Source: Desulfococcaceae bacterium HSG9 (GTDB lineage: Bacteria; Desulfobacterota; Desulfobacteria; Desulfobacterales; JAUCGF01). Taken from it: 64,000 nucleotides of DNA. A program made the translations under genes and the position numbers. Positions 32,480-41,036 of this stretch are shown here, piece by piece. The notes below the pieces were generated by a model. It saw only the letters and a list, made by a program, of their open reading frames with translations, did no database searches and was not told the origin of the DNA. The DNA lies in the NCBI GenBank assembly GCA_030378005.1, contig JAUCGF010000081.1, positions 20,873 through 84,872 of the forward strand, read 5' to 3'. Each line of letters opens with the position of its first letter. Position 1 is the stretch's first letter.

Positions 32480-35400
32480 ATGCCACACAGACTTGAAATA
32501 GCATTAAAACCGGATTTATCAGACGCCGAAGGTGAAAATCTTCGCCAAAAAGCGCAAAACTATTTCGGAATCGAACTTGCCCAAGTGCGCACAGTTCATA
32601 TTCTAACCATCGACGCTGATTTGACCGCTGAACAGTTAAGCAAAGTGCAAACGGATATTTTTACCAATCCGGTAACGCAGATTTCATCCTTCGCTCCCCT
32701 GCCCATTGCATTTGATTGGTGTATCCGCATCGGCTATCGGCCCGGCGTAAAAGATAATGCCGGTGACACCGCAGTGGAAGCGATTGAAGATACGTTGGGC
32801 ATCCGTTTTAATGACCGGGAAGCCGTTTATACGTCCAAACGTTACTGCCTCAAAGGGAATCATCCCAATTTTAGCCATGACCGTGCTATTGTTGAAAAAA
32901 TTGCCGGCGAATTGCTTGCAAATGATATTATCCAACAATGGGATTTGTATTCATCATCGGGCTGGGACTCCGAAATCGGTGTCGGCTTCATCGTTCCCAA
33001 AGTAATTCTTGATCACAAACCGGCCGTTTTAACTGTATCAACCGACAGCGATGCGGCTTTGCAAAAAGTGAGCGATGAACGTAATCTGGCGTTAAATCCC
33101 AAAGATATTCCCACGATTCGGTCTTACTTCGCCAATGATGATGTGCGTCAACAGCGCGCCGCGGTCGGCCTGTCAGACCCTACGGATATTGAATTGGAGT
33201 ATATTTCCCAAGCACGCAGCGACCATTGCAACCATAATACCTTCCAAGGCCGTTTCTTTTACCGCGCTTCCGCAAACAGCCAAGTTGAAATAATCGACAA
33301 TTTGTTTGACACCTGCATTAAGAAGCCGACGCTAGAACTGAAAGAGCAGAAAGACTGGGTCATTTCAGTGTTATGGGATAATGCCGGAGCCGGTCGGTTT
33401 GATGATAATCATTATTTTGTGATTACCGGAGAAACTCACAATTCACCTTCCAACATGGAAGCTTATGGCGGGGCCATTACCGGCATTGTCGGTGTTTACC
33501 GCGATCCGCTCGGCACAGGCAAAGGTGCCAAACTGGTGATGGGTGGCTACGGTTATTGCACCGGCCCGCGTGATTATAGCGGCTCAATCAAACCACATCT
33601 GCACCCCCGGCGCTTATTGGATGGCGTTATTGAAGGTGTGCGTGACGGTGGCAACAAAAGCGGTATTCCCACTGTTTTCGGGCAAGTGCTTTTTGATGAC
33701 GCCTATATTGGTAAGAGCCTGGTATTTGTTACGGCAGCAGGAATCATGCCCGCTGAAGTTGCCGGCAGCCCGGCTGAAAAAAAACGCACTTCTCCCGGCG
33801 ATTTAGTCATTATGTGCGGTGGCCGCGTGGGCAAAGACGGTATTCATGGCGTTACGGCGTCATCAGAAAGTTTTTCGGCTGATACTCCGGCCGGTCATGT
33901 ACAGATTGGCGATCCCTACACCCAAAAAAAAATGCACGATTTTTTGTTGGAAGTCCGGGATGAGGGCTTGATTCAATTTATCACGGATAACGGCGGCGGC
34001 GGGTTGTCATCTTCGGTTGGGGAATCGGCGCTCTTTTCTGACGGATGTGCCATTCAATTGGAAAAAGTTCCGTTAAAATATCAAGGCTTGGATCAATGGG
34101 AAATATGGATTTCGGAATCACAGGAGCGTATGACCGTTGCCATAAAACCTGAACATTGGGAGCGTTTTCATACATTATCTGAAAAACATGCGGTTGAAAG
34201 CACGGTCATTGGCCAATATACGGATACTGGCAAGCTGCATATCACTTATAACGATAAAACCTGCGCTTATATTGATCTTGATTTTCTTTCATCCGGTTTT
34301 CCACAATGGGAGTTTGATGCGCAATGGCAGACGCCCGCAGACCGAGGGCTGTATGAGCCTGTTATCAGCTCTCCTGCCAATTACAATGAACTGCTGACAG
34401 ATATACTGGCGCGTCCTAATGTATGTTCCAAAGAATGGGTTATTCGCCAGTATGACCATGAAGTGCAAGGCTCCAGTGTGATTAAACCGCTGGTAGGTGC
34501 GAAACGTGATATGAATAGCGATGCGGTTGTGATTCGCCCGGTGTTGGATTCTGAAAAGGGATTGGCATACACTCAAGCCCTTTTACCCTGGTATTCGGCA
34601 ATCGACGCCCGCTCTATGGCTTGTTGCACGATTGACGAAGCTGTCCGCCGTCTGATTGCCGTGGGTACCGATTGGGATCGGATCGGTGGGGTGGATAATT
34701 TCTGCTGGCCCGATATACAATACGATTCGCTCGCCAATCCGGATGGAAAATTTAAAGCCGCCCAATTGGTGCGTGCCTGCATGGGGTTAAAAGAAATCTG
34801 CACGGCTTTTCAAATCCCGTTATTATCGGGTAAGGACAGCATGTATGCAGATGGCCATTTAAGTGGAAGCTATAATGAAACCCATAAAATTTCGGCACCG
34901 GAAACACTTCAATTTTCTTGTATAGGAGTTGTTGCAAATATAACTCAGTGTGTTACAATGGACAGCAAACAGACGGGTGATCGGGTATATGTGCTGGGTA
35001 TTACGCGTAACGAACTGGGCGGTTCCGAATACTATGCGCATTTTGGATATACAGGAATGAATGTTCCTGAAGTTTATCCGGAAAAATTCAGTCGTGTGTA
35101 TAAAGCGGTTAATCAAGCCATTCGACAAGAGTTGGCGGCGTCCGTTCATGGTATTTATCGCGGCGGTTTGGGTATTCATCTGGCAATGACAGCTATGGGC
35201 GGTGATTTAGGGATGAATGTTGATCTGGGCAAGGTCACAGCCGATCAGGTTCATCACGATGATATTATTTTGTTTTCAGAAACACCGGGACGCTTTATTG
35301 TTACCGTGGATCCCGTGAACAGCGAGGCTTTTGAAGCGCTTTTTAACGATATGCCTTACGCCTGTATCGGTGAGGTCACAGGTAAAACAGACCATTTTAT

Positions 35401-35491
35401 TGTCAACGGAGCGGATGGTCACTTGATTGTCGATATTCCCGTGTCTGAACTGAGATGCGCTTGGAAACGACCCTTTGGGGCGCTTGTATAA
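32480..35491 (+). CDS. purL: Phosphoribosylformylglycinamidine synthase, synthetase subunit
   Basis: A 1003-residue PurL. It makes formylglycinamidine ribonucleotide (FGAM) from FGAR, ATP and ammonia in step 4 of purine synthesis. An N-terminal ~150-residue PurS-like region (LEIALKPDLSDAEGENL) is fused to two AIRS-type halves; clear marks are GETHNSPSNMEAYGGAITGI, GKGAKLVMGGYG, DNGGGGLSSSVGE and SGKDSMYADG. It is longer than the ~740-residue PurL of Bacillus and lacks the glutaminase domain of the ~1300-residue E. coli form, which is supplied by PurQ at 36802. The last 84 bp and the trailing repeat are duplicated in tandem. No strong ribosome site before the ATG. Confidence 0.96.
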   Translation: MPHRLEIALKPDLSDAEGENLRQKAQNYFGIELAQVRTVHILTIDADLTAEQLSKVQTDIFTNPVTQISSFAPLPIAFDWCIRIGYRPGVKDNAGDTAVEAIEDTLGIRFNDREAVYTSKRYCLKGNHPNFSHDRAIVEKIAGELLANDIIQQWDLYSSSGWDSEIGVGFIVPKVILDHKPAVLTVSTDSDAALQKVSDERNLALNPKDIPTIRSYFANDDVRQQRAAVGLSDPTDIELEYISQARSDHCNHNTFQGRFFYRASANSQVEIIDNLFDTCIKKPTLELKEQKDWVISVLWDNAGAGRFDDNHYFVITGETHNSPSNMEAYGGAITGIVGVYRDPLGTGKGAKLVMGGYGYCTGPRDYSGSIKPHLHPRRLLDGVIEGVRDGGNKSGIPTVFGQVLFDDAYIGKSLVFVTAAGIMPAEVAGSPAEKKRTSPGDLVIMCGGRVGKDGIHGVTASSESFSADTPAGHVQIGDPYTQKKMHDFLLEVRDEGLIQFITDNGGGGLSSSVGESALFSDGCAIQLEKVPLKYQGLDQWEIWISESQERMTVAIKPEHWERFHTLSEKHAVESTVIGQYTDTGKLHITYNDKTCAYIDLDFLSSGFPQWEFDAQWQTPADRGLYEPVISSPANYNELLTDILARPNVCSKEWVIRQYDHEVQGSSVIKPLVGAKRDMNSDAVVIRPVLDSEKGLAYTQALLPWYSAIDARSMACCTIDEAVRRLIAVGTDWDRIGGVDNFCWPDIQYDSLANPDGKFKAAQLVRACMGLKEICTAFQIPLLSGKDSMYADGHLSGSYNETHKISAPETLQFSCIGVVANITQCVTMDSKQTGDRVYVLGITRNELGGSEYYAHFGYTGMNVPEVYPEKFSRVYKAVNQAIRQELAASVHGIYRGGLGIHLAMTAMGGDLGMNVDLGKVTADQVHHDDIILFSETPGRFIVTVDPVNSEAFEALFNDMPYACIGEVTGKTDHFIVNGADGHLIVDIPVSELRCAWKRPFGALV

Positions 35492-35495
35492 ACTC

Positions 35496-35585
35496 TTAAA
35501 TTAAAATTCTTAATCTTAATCGTACTCTTAATCTTAATCGTTCATACTAAAAAGTCAGGATTAAGATTAAGATTACGATTAAGAA
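35496..35585. repeat. TAATCN hexamer array, copy 3
   Basis: Directly behind the purL stop: TTAATCTTAATCGTACTC units, then inverted GATTAAGATTAAGATTACG units around a short AAAAAGTCAG centre. A contracted copy lies at 35695-35752 in the second duplication unit. It could act as a 3'-end hairpin. Confidence 0.85.
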
Positions 35586-35606
35586 AAAGAGGGAAATTAT
35601 TTCGTT

Positions 35607-35690
35607 GGAGCGGATGGTCACTTGATTATCGATATTCCCGTATCTGAACTGTGATGCGCTTGGAAACGACCCTTTGGAGCGCTTGTATAA
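35607..35690 (+). pseudogene. Duplicated purL 3' tail
   Basis: Repeats the last 84 bases of purL (28 codons including stop) with five substitutions, one of which changes CTGAGA to CTGTGA and creates an early stop. No start codon. A by-product of the tandem duplication. Confidence 0.88.
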
Positions 35691-35797
35691 ACTCTTAAAT
35701 TAAAATTCTTAATCTTATTAAAAAGTCAGGATTAAGATTAAGAAAAAGAGGGGAAATTATTTCGTTCCCTATCCTAAAATGCTATGAGGTGCATAAA

Positions 35798-36718
35798 ATG
35801 AGCGATGAAGTTGAGTTTGAAGTTGGTCAAATGTATGAAAATGTGAAAGGGAAATATGAAGTTTTATCTATTTCTGATGACGCGATGACGATTCAGTGGG
35901 AAACTGGTGAACAGACTTCCACAACCGTCAGTTTTCAGCAACGCATAATTGAAAGAATCAAATTTGAAAAAGAGCTGATAGAGGAACAAAAGGCTAAAGC
36001 GCTTCGCAAGGGTCAAAAAGCGTATATATCAAAAGCAGGCGAACAATTTAAGGGCCTTGCAGAAAGTGATTTTAAAACGACCATCTCAGGAACCAAGTGG
36101 CGCAATCGCAGTTGTCTCGGAGGCGCTGTTACCAAACGACTGGCACCTCATAAATTGCAAATCAACTCATGGGCAGTACCCCGCAAAACAGCGATTCAGT
36201 GGCAGGACATCGGCCATCATCGGTTGGCGGCTAAGATGACACAGGCAAAATTTTCAGCTCTGATTGATCACACTGACCTTTCTTATGGATTTTACATTGA
36301 ACGTGGTGATCAGGATAGTGAAACTTCGTCCGATTGGAACGCTTTTATCGCTTGGTTGAAAAAAGAAAACAACGAGGCGTTTCTTAATAAGCTTGTCATA
36401 GAACACCATTTACGCATTGATCATCAATCGGGAAAGAGCGCTATCGCCCAAATTGATGCGCACGATGGCAAATGGAATGTAAAAAAGATAAGCCACGAAG
36501 AAGGCGAGAAGGAAGACATCGGTGCGCTGGCCGATTTTTTTGACAAAATTCCGGCTAGTGCTGCGCTCAATCTTCGAATACATCAAAAAACGGCTAAAGC
36601 CGAAATTCTTGCACGAGGCGAAGAGATCGCTGATGATATTGCGGCATTGTTCGATGTTTTAATGCCTCTTTATGAAGCATCAGCAACATTGGTGCCACCG
36701 GACGAAGCCGGAGTTTAA
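35798..36718 (+). CDS. Unknown protein between purL and purQ
   Basis: A 306-residue soluble protein (ATG at 35798, GAGGT before it; a GTG nine bases upstream is less likely). Residues ~4-60 look like a small beta-barrel (VGQMYENVKGKYEVLSI, ADDAMTIQWETGEQ). Then a charged helix (60-90) and a C-terminal half with FSALIDHTDLSYGFYIERGD and DWNAFIAWLKKE. I do not recognise the family and see no catalytic motif. It lies between purL and purQ on the same strand, but there is no evidence that it belongs to purine synthesis. Confidence 0.75.
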   Translation: MSDEVEFEVGQMYENVKGKYEVLSISDDAMTIQWETGEQTSTTVSFQQRIIERIKFEKELIEEQKAKALRKGQKAYISKAGEQFKGLAESDFKTTISGTKWRNRSCLGGAVTKRLAPHKLQINSWAVPRKTAIQWQDIGHHRLAAKMTQAKFSALIDHTDLSYGFYIERGDQDSETSSDWNAFIAWLKKENNEAFLNKLVIEHHLRIDHQSGKSAIAQIDAHDGKWNVKKISHEEGEKEDIGALADFFDKIPASAALNLRIHQKTAKAEILARGEEIADDIAALFDVLMPLYEASATLVPPDEAGV

Positions 36719-36801
36719 AGTTTCAAGTGCCTGAAGTTAATGGTTTCAAAATGTGATTGAATAATTTCAAATTTCAAAACTTGTAAGAGGAACAATCAGA
36801 T

Positions 36802-37653
36802 ATGAGTAAGCGTGTCAACGCCTTGGTTTTAACCGGATTCGGTCTGAATTGCGACAATGAAACCGCTTATGCGCTTAATCTGGCAGGTGCGGATGTTCAG
36901 CGTGTGCATATTAACACCCTTATCAAAGGCGAAGTTCATCTGAAAGACTTCCAACTGCTGGTATTCGGCGGCGGTTTCAGTTGGGGGGATGATCATGGTG
37001 CCGGTGTTATTCAGGCGGTACGTCTTAAAACCAACCTGGGCCGCCGGATTCTTAAATTTATCGCTGATGGTAATCTTGTGCTGGGTATCTGTAACGGGTT
37101 TCAAACGCTGGTCAATTTAGGTCTCTTGCCCGGCCTTGACGGCGATTACCAAACCCGTTCAGTCGCATTGACATTTAATGATTGTGGTAATTTTCGTAAT
37201 GATTGGGTGTCGCTGACGGTTAATCAGGAATCGCCCTGTGTGTTTACGCATAACATTCAAACACTGGAACTTCCTGTCCGGCATGGCGAAGGCAAATTAA
37301 CAGCCGATGAACAGGTTATCAAACGCTTGATAAATAACCGTCAGGTCGTCATGCGCTATGCCGGTGCTGACGGAGAACCGGCAAACGGCTGTTTTCCATC
37401 CAATCCGAACGGCTCGTTATATGATGTCGCCGGAATATGTGATCCCACTGGCCGTATTTTCGGCCTCATGCCCCATCCGGAAGCCTTTAATCATTTCACC
37501 AATCATCCGAATTGGACGCGTTTAAAAGAAAAGCATAAACGTCAAGGCCGCCAGATTAACACTGAAGAGACCCTCGGAGTTCGTTTGTTAAAAAATGGCG
37601 TTGACTATATCCTCAAGCGCTCTTCCAAAATCATACAAAACTTTAAGGAATGA
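36802..37653 (+). CDS. purQ: Phosphoribosylformylglycinamidine synthase, glutaminase subunit
   Basis: A 283-residue class I glutamine amidotransferase that supplies ammonia to PurL. It starts VNALVLTGFGLNCDNETAYA, has the oxyanion turn FGGGFSWGDDHGAG, the nucleophile Cys in LGICNGFQ (about residue 98) and the His-Glu pair in LMPHPEAFNHF. AGAGGA precedes the ATG. It is somewhat longer than the ~230-residue Bacillus PurQ, similar to forms that work with the 1000-residue PurL. The separation from purL by the unknown gene and repeats may reduce co-transcription. Confidence 0.95.
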   Translation: MSKRVNALVLTGFGLNCDNETAYALNLAGADVQRVHINTLIKGEVHLKDFQLLVFGGGFSWGDDHGAGVIQAVRLKTNLGRRILKFIADGNLVLGICNGFQTLVNLGLLPGLDGDYQTRSVALTFNDCGNFRNDWVSLTVNQESPCVFTHNIQTLELPVRHGEGKLTADEQVIKRLINNRQVVMRYAGADGEPANGCFPSNPNGSLYDVAGICDPTGRIFGLMPHPEAFNHFTNHPNWTRLKEKHKRQGRQINTEETLGVRLLKNGVDYILKRSSKIIQNFKE

Positions 37654-37659
37654 GGACAA

Positions 37660-37719
37660 GGAGTGCAAACTTCAGTTTGCGTCAGTAGCCCTGCAAGTGC
37701 AAGCTGAAGCCAGCACTCC
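37660..37719. repeat. GCAAACTTCAGTTTGC palindromic element, copy 5
   Basis: GGAGTGCAAACTTCAGTTTG facing GCAAGCTGAAGCCAGCACTC. Lies seven bases behind the purQ stop and may form the purQ 3' hairpin. Followed by the GTTATTTCGTCCCTGATCC motif (37725-37751) and by an ATAAGTACTTGGA fragment (37768-37780) of element B. Confidence 0.85.
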
Positions 37720-37818
37720 AAGTGGAGAAGTTATTTCGTCCCTGATCCTAAGTTCCCCAGTTGATGGATAAGTACTTGGATATATTATTTCAGCGAGTTG
37801 ATTTCTAATCAGAAACTA

Positions 37819-38997
37819 TCAGCGTTTGACGATGCTGCTGGTAAAACCGGCATCTTTCAAATCCGCCTGACTGCGCTGGGCCGCCCCTTCGGCATATAAA
37901 AAATCACCGACAAACAAACGCCATTTATCGGAATCCCGAATGACATAAGGCTCATAACCCTGTTTTTCAAGACGCTGATACACTGCGGCCATTTTCTCTT
38001 CGGAAGAAAACTCGTCAATCATATTGGCATACGACAATTTTTTAATGCGTGCATCCGGCCTATCCAATGTTTTAAGTATATTGAGAGCATCTTTCCTGGT
38101 CTTGTAATGCCCTGTATAAACATTCCACCAAATCCCGCGCTCCGCCCCTAAATCCATTTGCACAACATACGGATCCGTTTTATCATTTTTAAACACTTTC
38201 ACCCCGTTTTGCGCATTATTTTTTAAACGATTGCTGGATAGTTTTATTGAATATGGGTGTAATGGCTGGCGTATTCTATAAGAAGATGCTTTCAACTCAG
38301 ATGTATCCGGCGTTACAGGAGTTTCATCAACCTCATCTTTTGAAGATGCTTTTTCTTCGCCACCTGCCTCAACTTCTTCAGGAGTTTTATCCGATGGTTG
38401 CACGACTTCCCCGTCTTCTTCAGTTTCTAACGCATCCGTGGAAGCAGGAGTATCCGACGAAGGCGCATCAGCCGACTTATCAGCGATTTCATCCACCGGT
38501 TTATCTTCAGGTTTTTTTTCATCCTGATTGTCAGGTGCCAAAGTATCCGATGAAGGCGCATCAACCGGCTTATCAGCAATTTCATCCACCGGTTTATCTT
38601 CAGTTTTTTTTTCATCCTGATTGTCAGGTGCCAAAGTATCCGATGAAGGCGCATCGGCCAGCTTATCAGCGATTTCATCCACCGGTTTATCTTCAGGTTT
38701 TTTTTCATCCTGATTATCAGGTGCCAAAGCAATTGTATCGGTGTCGGATGATTCCGTTTTTGTTTCAGGTAGTGATTCCTGATCCTCTGCAGGCGCGCCA
38801 ATTTTTTTACGTACAACGTTGGTGGATGGTTGGGCCACGGCCTTTTCTTTCTTATCAACCGTGGTTGGCGGCTTTTCTGTTTTGGGACCCAATTGCAGTG
38901 TGTCAAAATAAAACCAAAAGATAAGCGTTACAATCAAAATAACAATACCTAACAGGATAAACGTTTCTTTCTTTTTTTCTAAAAAATTTAAAGTCAT
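37819..38997 (-). CDS. SPOR-domain membrane protein
   Basis: A 392-residue single-pass protein. A cytoplasmic start (KKK), a membrane helix (about 12-31), a long acidic linker, and a C-terminal SPOR domain (about 310-392: VYTGHYKTRKDALNILKTL, WRLFVGDFLYAEGAAQRSQADL). SPOR domains bind denuded septal peptidoglycan, as in FtsN or DamX, so a role in division or envelope is likely. The linker contains three near-identical 31-residue repeats (LAPDNQDEKKPEDKPVDEIA). Start: AAGAGATAAC before the ATG. It stands alone, converging with purQ. Confidence 0.87.
   Translation of the reverse strand: MTLNFLEKKKETFILLGIVILIVTLIFWFYFDTLQLGPKTEKPPTTVDKKEKAVAQPSTNVVRKKIGAPAEDQESLPETKTESSDTDTIALAPDNQDEKKPEDKPVDEIADKLADAPSSDTLAPDNQDEKKTEDKPVDEIADKPVDAPSSDTLAPDNQDEKKPEDKPVDEIADKSADAPSSDTPASTDALETEEDGEVVQPSDKTPEEVEAGGEEKASSKDEVDETPVTPDTSELKASSYRIRQPLHPYSIKLSSNRLKNNAQNGVKVFKNDKTDPYVVQMDLGAERGIWWNVYTGHYKTRKDALNILKTLDRPDARIKKLSYANMIDEFSSEEKMAAVYQRLEKQGYEPYVIRDSDKWRLFVGDFLYAEGAAQRSQADLKDAGFTSSIVKR
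38446..38730. repeat. Three 93-bp repeats inside the SPOR gene
   Basis: In-frame 93-bp units encoding ~31 residues each (core KKPEDKPVDEIADK, ending DAPSSDT). Copies differ by a few bases, so slippage or recombination could change the linker length. Confidence 0.85.
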
Positions 38998-39062
38998 GTT
39001 ATCTCTTTTCCGGTTAAGGGTTTATAAGTTTTAAGGAATACGAGTTAATAATTTACCCATTT

Positions 39063-39184
39063 GGAGTGCTGGCTTCAGCTTGCGCCACGGGCATCACAAG
39101 CTGAAGCCAGCACTCCTCTTTGATAATATCAGTAGATGGAAAAAGTCTTTGGCGACCTCGTTCCCACTCCTCTTTGATAATATG
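39063..39184. repeat. Palindromic element copy 6 and solo MITE A end
   Basis: 39063-39116 is the GGAGTGCTGGCTTCAGCTTG/CAAGCTGAAGCCAGCACTCC palindrome. Next, 39130-39165 is a left end of MITE A2 (CAGTAGATGGAAAAAGTC... to CGTTCCC), flanked by a ~19-bp direct repeat ACTCCTCTTTGATAATAT (39112-39129 and 39167-39184). The right end of the MITE is missing, as if deleted by recombination between flanking copies. Confidence 0.75.
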
Positions 39185-39253
39185 TGTAAGTTATCTAATT
39201 CGCATTCCTTACAACTGAAAAAATTGTTGCGACACTTTGCATTGTCATAATGT

Positions 39254-39940
39254 CTATGCAGGCAAATCAAACCCCGGCTTGCCTACGGGATCGCCGCCCC
39301 ACATCGTATCGCAGCGGTCGGCCATGCGATTCAGACGTCGTTCAACTGATTGCCGGATGCGCTCACACGCATTGCTGTCGGCATCAGAAGGAACAAAAAT
39401 CGGTTCACCGTAAAGTACCGCAATTTTTGTAAAAGGCATGGGCAAAAAGTAGCGGTCCCATGAGTTGAAAACAATGCGCCGTTTGGCACCGTACATCATT
39501 GGGACAATCGGTTTACCCGTTTTTTTAGCGATCATAACCGCACCTGTTTTAAGTACGCGCGGCGGTCCCTGCGGGCCATCGGCCATCATCCCGGCACTAT
39601 GTTTACCGTTTTTCAGTTCACGAATCAAAGTGACCAAAGCGGAACGGTAGTAACGACTGCCACTGCCCCGCACCGCTCTGAATCCGAGATGTTCGGAGGC
39701 CGCAGCAGCCAAATCACCATCATTGCTTTTACTGATCATCAGGGTGATATGCCGTGAACCTAAATAATCCCCAAAATAAAACATTCGCTGATGCCAGGCG
39801 ACATAAACGCAACCGCCATATCGTTGCCGGACAGCTATTTCACGCGCTTCATTTTCACACACTGTCAGACGGCATGTGCGGCACCAACATTTAAGCAACG
39901 CTGCGATCAAAAATGATTTTATGCGCATTTGGTTTGTCAT
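39254..39940 (-). CDS. DUF374-type lysophospholipid acyltransferase-like protein
   Basis: A 228-residue protein of the DUF374 branch of the LPLAT superfamily. The N-terminus carries a hydrophobic segment (about 7-25). Motifs: VYVAWHQRMFYFGDYL (catalytic-type His), SKSNDGDLAA, MMADGPQGPPRVLKTGAVMI and GKPIVPMMYG. It probably acylates a lipid A or phospholipid precursor at the inner membrane. The ATG at 39940 overlaps the miaA stop as ATGA, so it is translationally coupled to miaA; longer in-frame starts would lie inside miaA. Confidence 0.87.
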   Translation of the reverse strand: MTNQMRIKSFLIAALLKCWCRTCRLTVCENEAREIAVRQRYGGCVYVAWHQRMFYFGDYLGSRHITLMISKSNDGDLAAAASEHLGFRAVRGSGSRYYRSALVTLIRELKNGKHSAGMMADGPQGPPRVLKTGAVMIAKKTGKPIVPMMYGAKRRIVFNSWDRYFLPMPFTKIAVLYGEPIFVPSDADSNACERIRQSVERRLNRMADRCDTMWGGDPVGKPGFDLPA

Positions 39941-40869
39941 GTTAAAAAAGCAGTGATTCTGGGGAGTGCTGATTCCCACTCTTCGGGATTGATCCACCAG
40001 ATATCCGAATCGGCTTTAAACCAAGTCAGTTGCCGCTTGGCATAACGCCGTGTATCTCTCTGCCAAAGTCGAACAGTTTCATCCCACGAACAGCGATTTT
40101 GAAGAAAATCGGCCAGATGACGATAACCGATTGATTGCATCGGTTTTAAATCCGAAGTGTAGCCTTTGTCAAGCAATTGCCGGACTTCATCCGTAAAATC
40201 GGCCTGAATCATCGCCTCTACCCGTTGATTAATTCGTTTATAAAGGATCGGGCGCGATAATTCAAGACCGATTTTTAATACACTAAAGGGACACGTTTTA
40301 AAATCATGCGCGGCCTGTGATTTTGAAAAAGGCTGGCCGGATGTTTCATAAACTTCCAACGCTCTGACAATGCGATAAGTATCGTTGGGGTGTAGCCGTT
40401 TGGCTGTTTTCGGATCACACGCTTCCAAACGTTGATGCAGCCAAAGAGTGCCGTTTTGAGCCGCCTCGGCTTGCAACCGGCGACGGATAGCATGATTCGC
40501 CGGCAATACATCGGCAAGCCCGTAAAGCAGCGCTTTGATATAGAGTCCGGTACCTCCGACTACAAAAGGCGTCCGTCCCTGTTGTCGAATCGTATCGATA
40601 ATCACACGGGCTTTGCGTGCAAATCGGGCCGCATCAAACGGCTCATCCGGCGCTGCGACATCAATCAAATGATGGGTGATGGCGGCGCATTCCTGCAACG
40701 TGGGTTTAGCCGCGCCAATATCCATATATTTATACACCTGAATGGAATCGGCACTGATAATTTCACCGCTAAAATAACGAGCCAGTTTTATCGCGGTTCC
40801 GGTTTTGCCCACACCGGTAGGACCGCAAATTACGATAATTTTTGGAAATTCACCACTATCTGGCGTCAA
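39937..40869 (-). CDS. miaA: tRNA dimethylallyltransferase
   Basis: A 310-residue enzyme that adds a dimethylallyl group to A37 of tRNAs reading UNN codons. Visible marks: P-loop GPTGVGKT near the N-terminus, ISADSIQVYKYMDIGAAKP, VGGTGLYIKALLYGL, NDTYRIVRALEVYETSG and TRRYAKRQLTWF. The likely start is TTG at 40869 with AGG eight bases upstream; no ATG fits better. The gene overlaps the DUF374 gene by 4 bp. Confidence 0.95.
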   Translation of the reverse strand: MTPDSGEFPKIIVICGPTGVGKTGTAIKLARYFSGEIISADSIQVYKYMDIGAAKPTLQECAAITHHLIDVAAPDEPFDAARFARKARVIIDTIRQQGRTPFVVGGTGLYIKALLYGLADVLPANHAIRRRLQAEAAQNGTLWLHQRLEACDPKTAKRLHPNDTYRIVRALEVYETSGQPFSKSQAAHDFKTCPFSVLKIGLELSRPILYKRINQRVEAMIQADFTDEVRQLLDKGYTSDLKPMQSIGYRHLADFLQNRCSWDETVRLWQRDTRRYAKRQLTWFKADSDIWWINPEEWESALPRITAFLT

Positions 40870-41036
40870 TGTTGTTTACCTGCGATAAATAAAAATATTT
40901 GCATTATGTGTATAATTTTCTTATAAAGAAAAGTCACACGTTTAAAAATCTTACAATAAATAAACTGAATTTGCAATCTTTCTTAACGGAAAGTATGTAA
41001 AAAATAAGGTGACAACAACGGAGGAATTTGTAAAAC

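Larger units (their letters stand above)
35408..35766. repeat. Tandem duplication of the purL 3' end and its trailing repeat
   Basis: Unit 1 (35408-35606, 199 bp) covers the last 84 bases of purL plus a TAATCN array and AAATTATTTCGTT. Unit 2 (35607-35766, 160 bp) repeats it with a shorter array. The junction is TTCGTT-GGAGCGG. Confidence 0.9.

Noticed and set aside
35789..35797. GTG start three codons earlier for the protein at 35798
   Set aside because: The GTG lies inside the GAGGT ribosome site of the ATG, so the ATG is preferred.
38247..38924. 225-residue plus-strand frame
   Set aside because: It is antisense to the SPOR gene repeats; His/Gln/Pro-rich content mirrors the acidic linker. 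The minus-strand frame has the SPOR domain and membrane helix.
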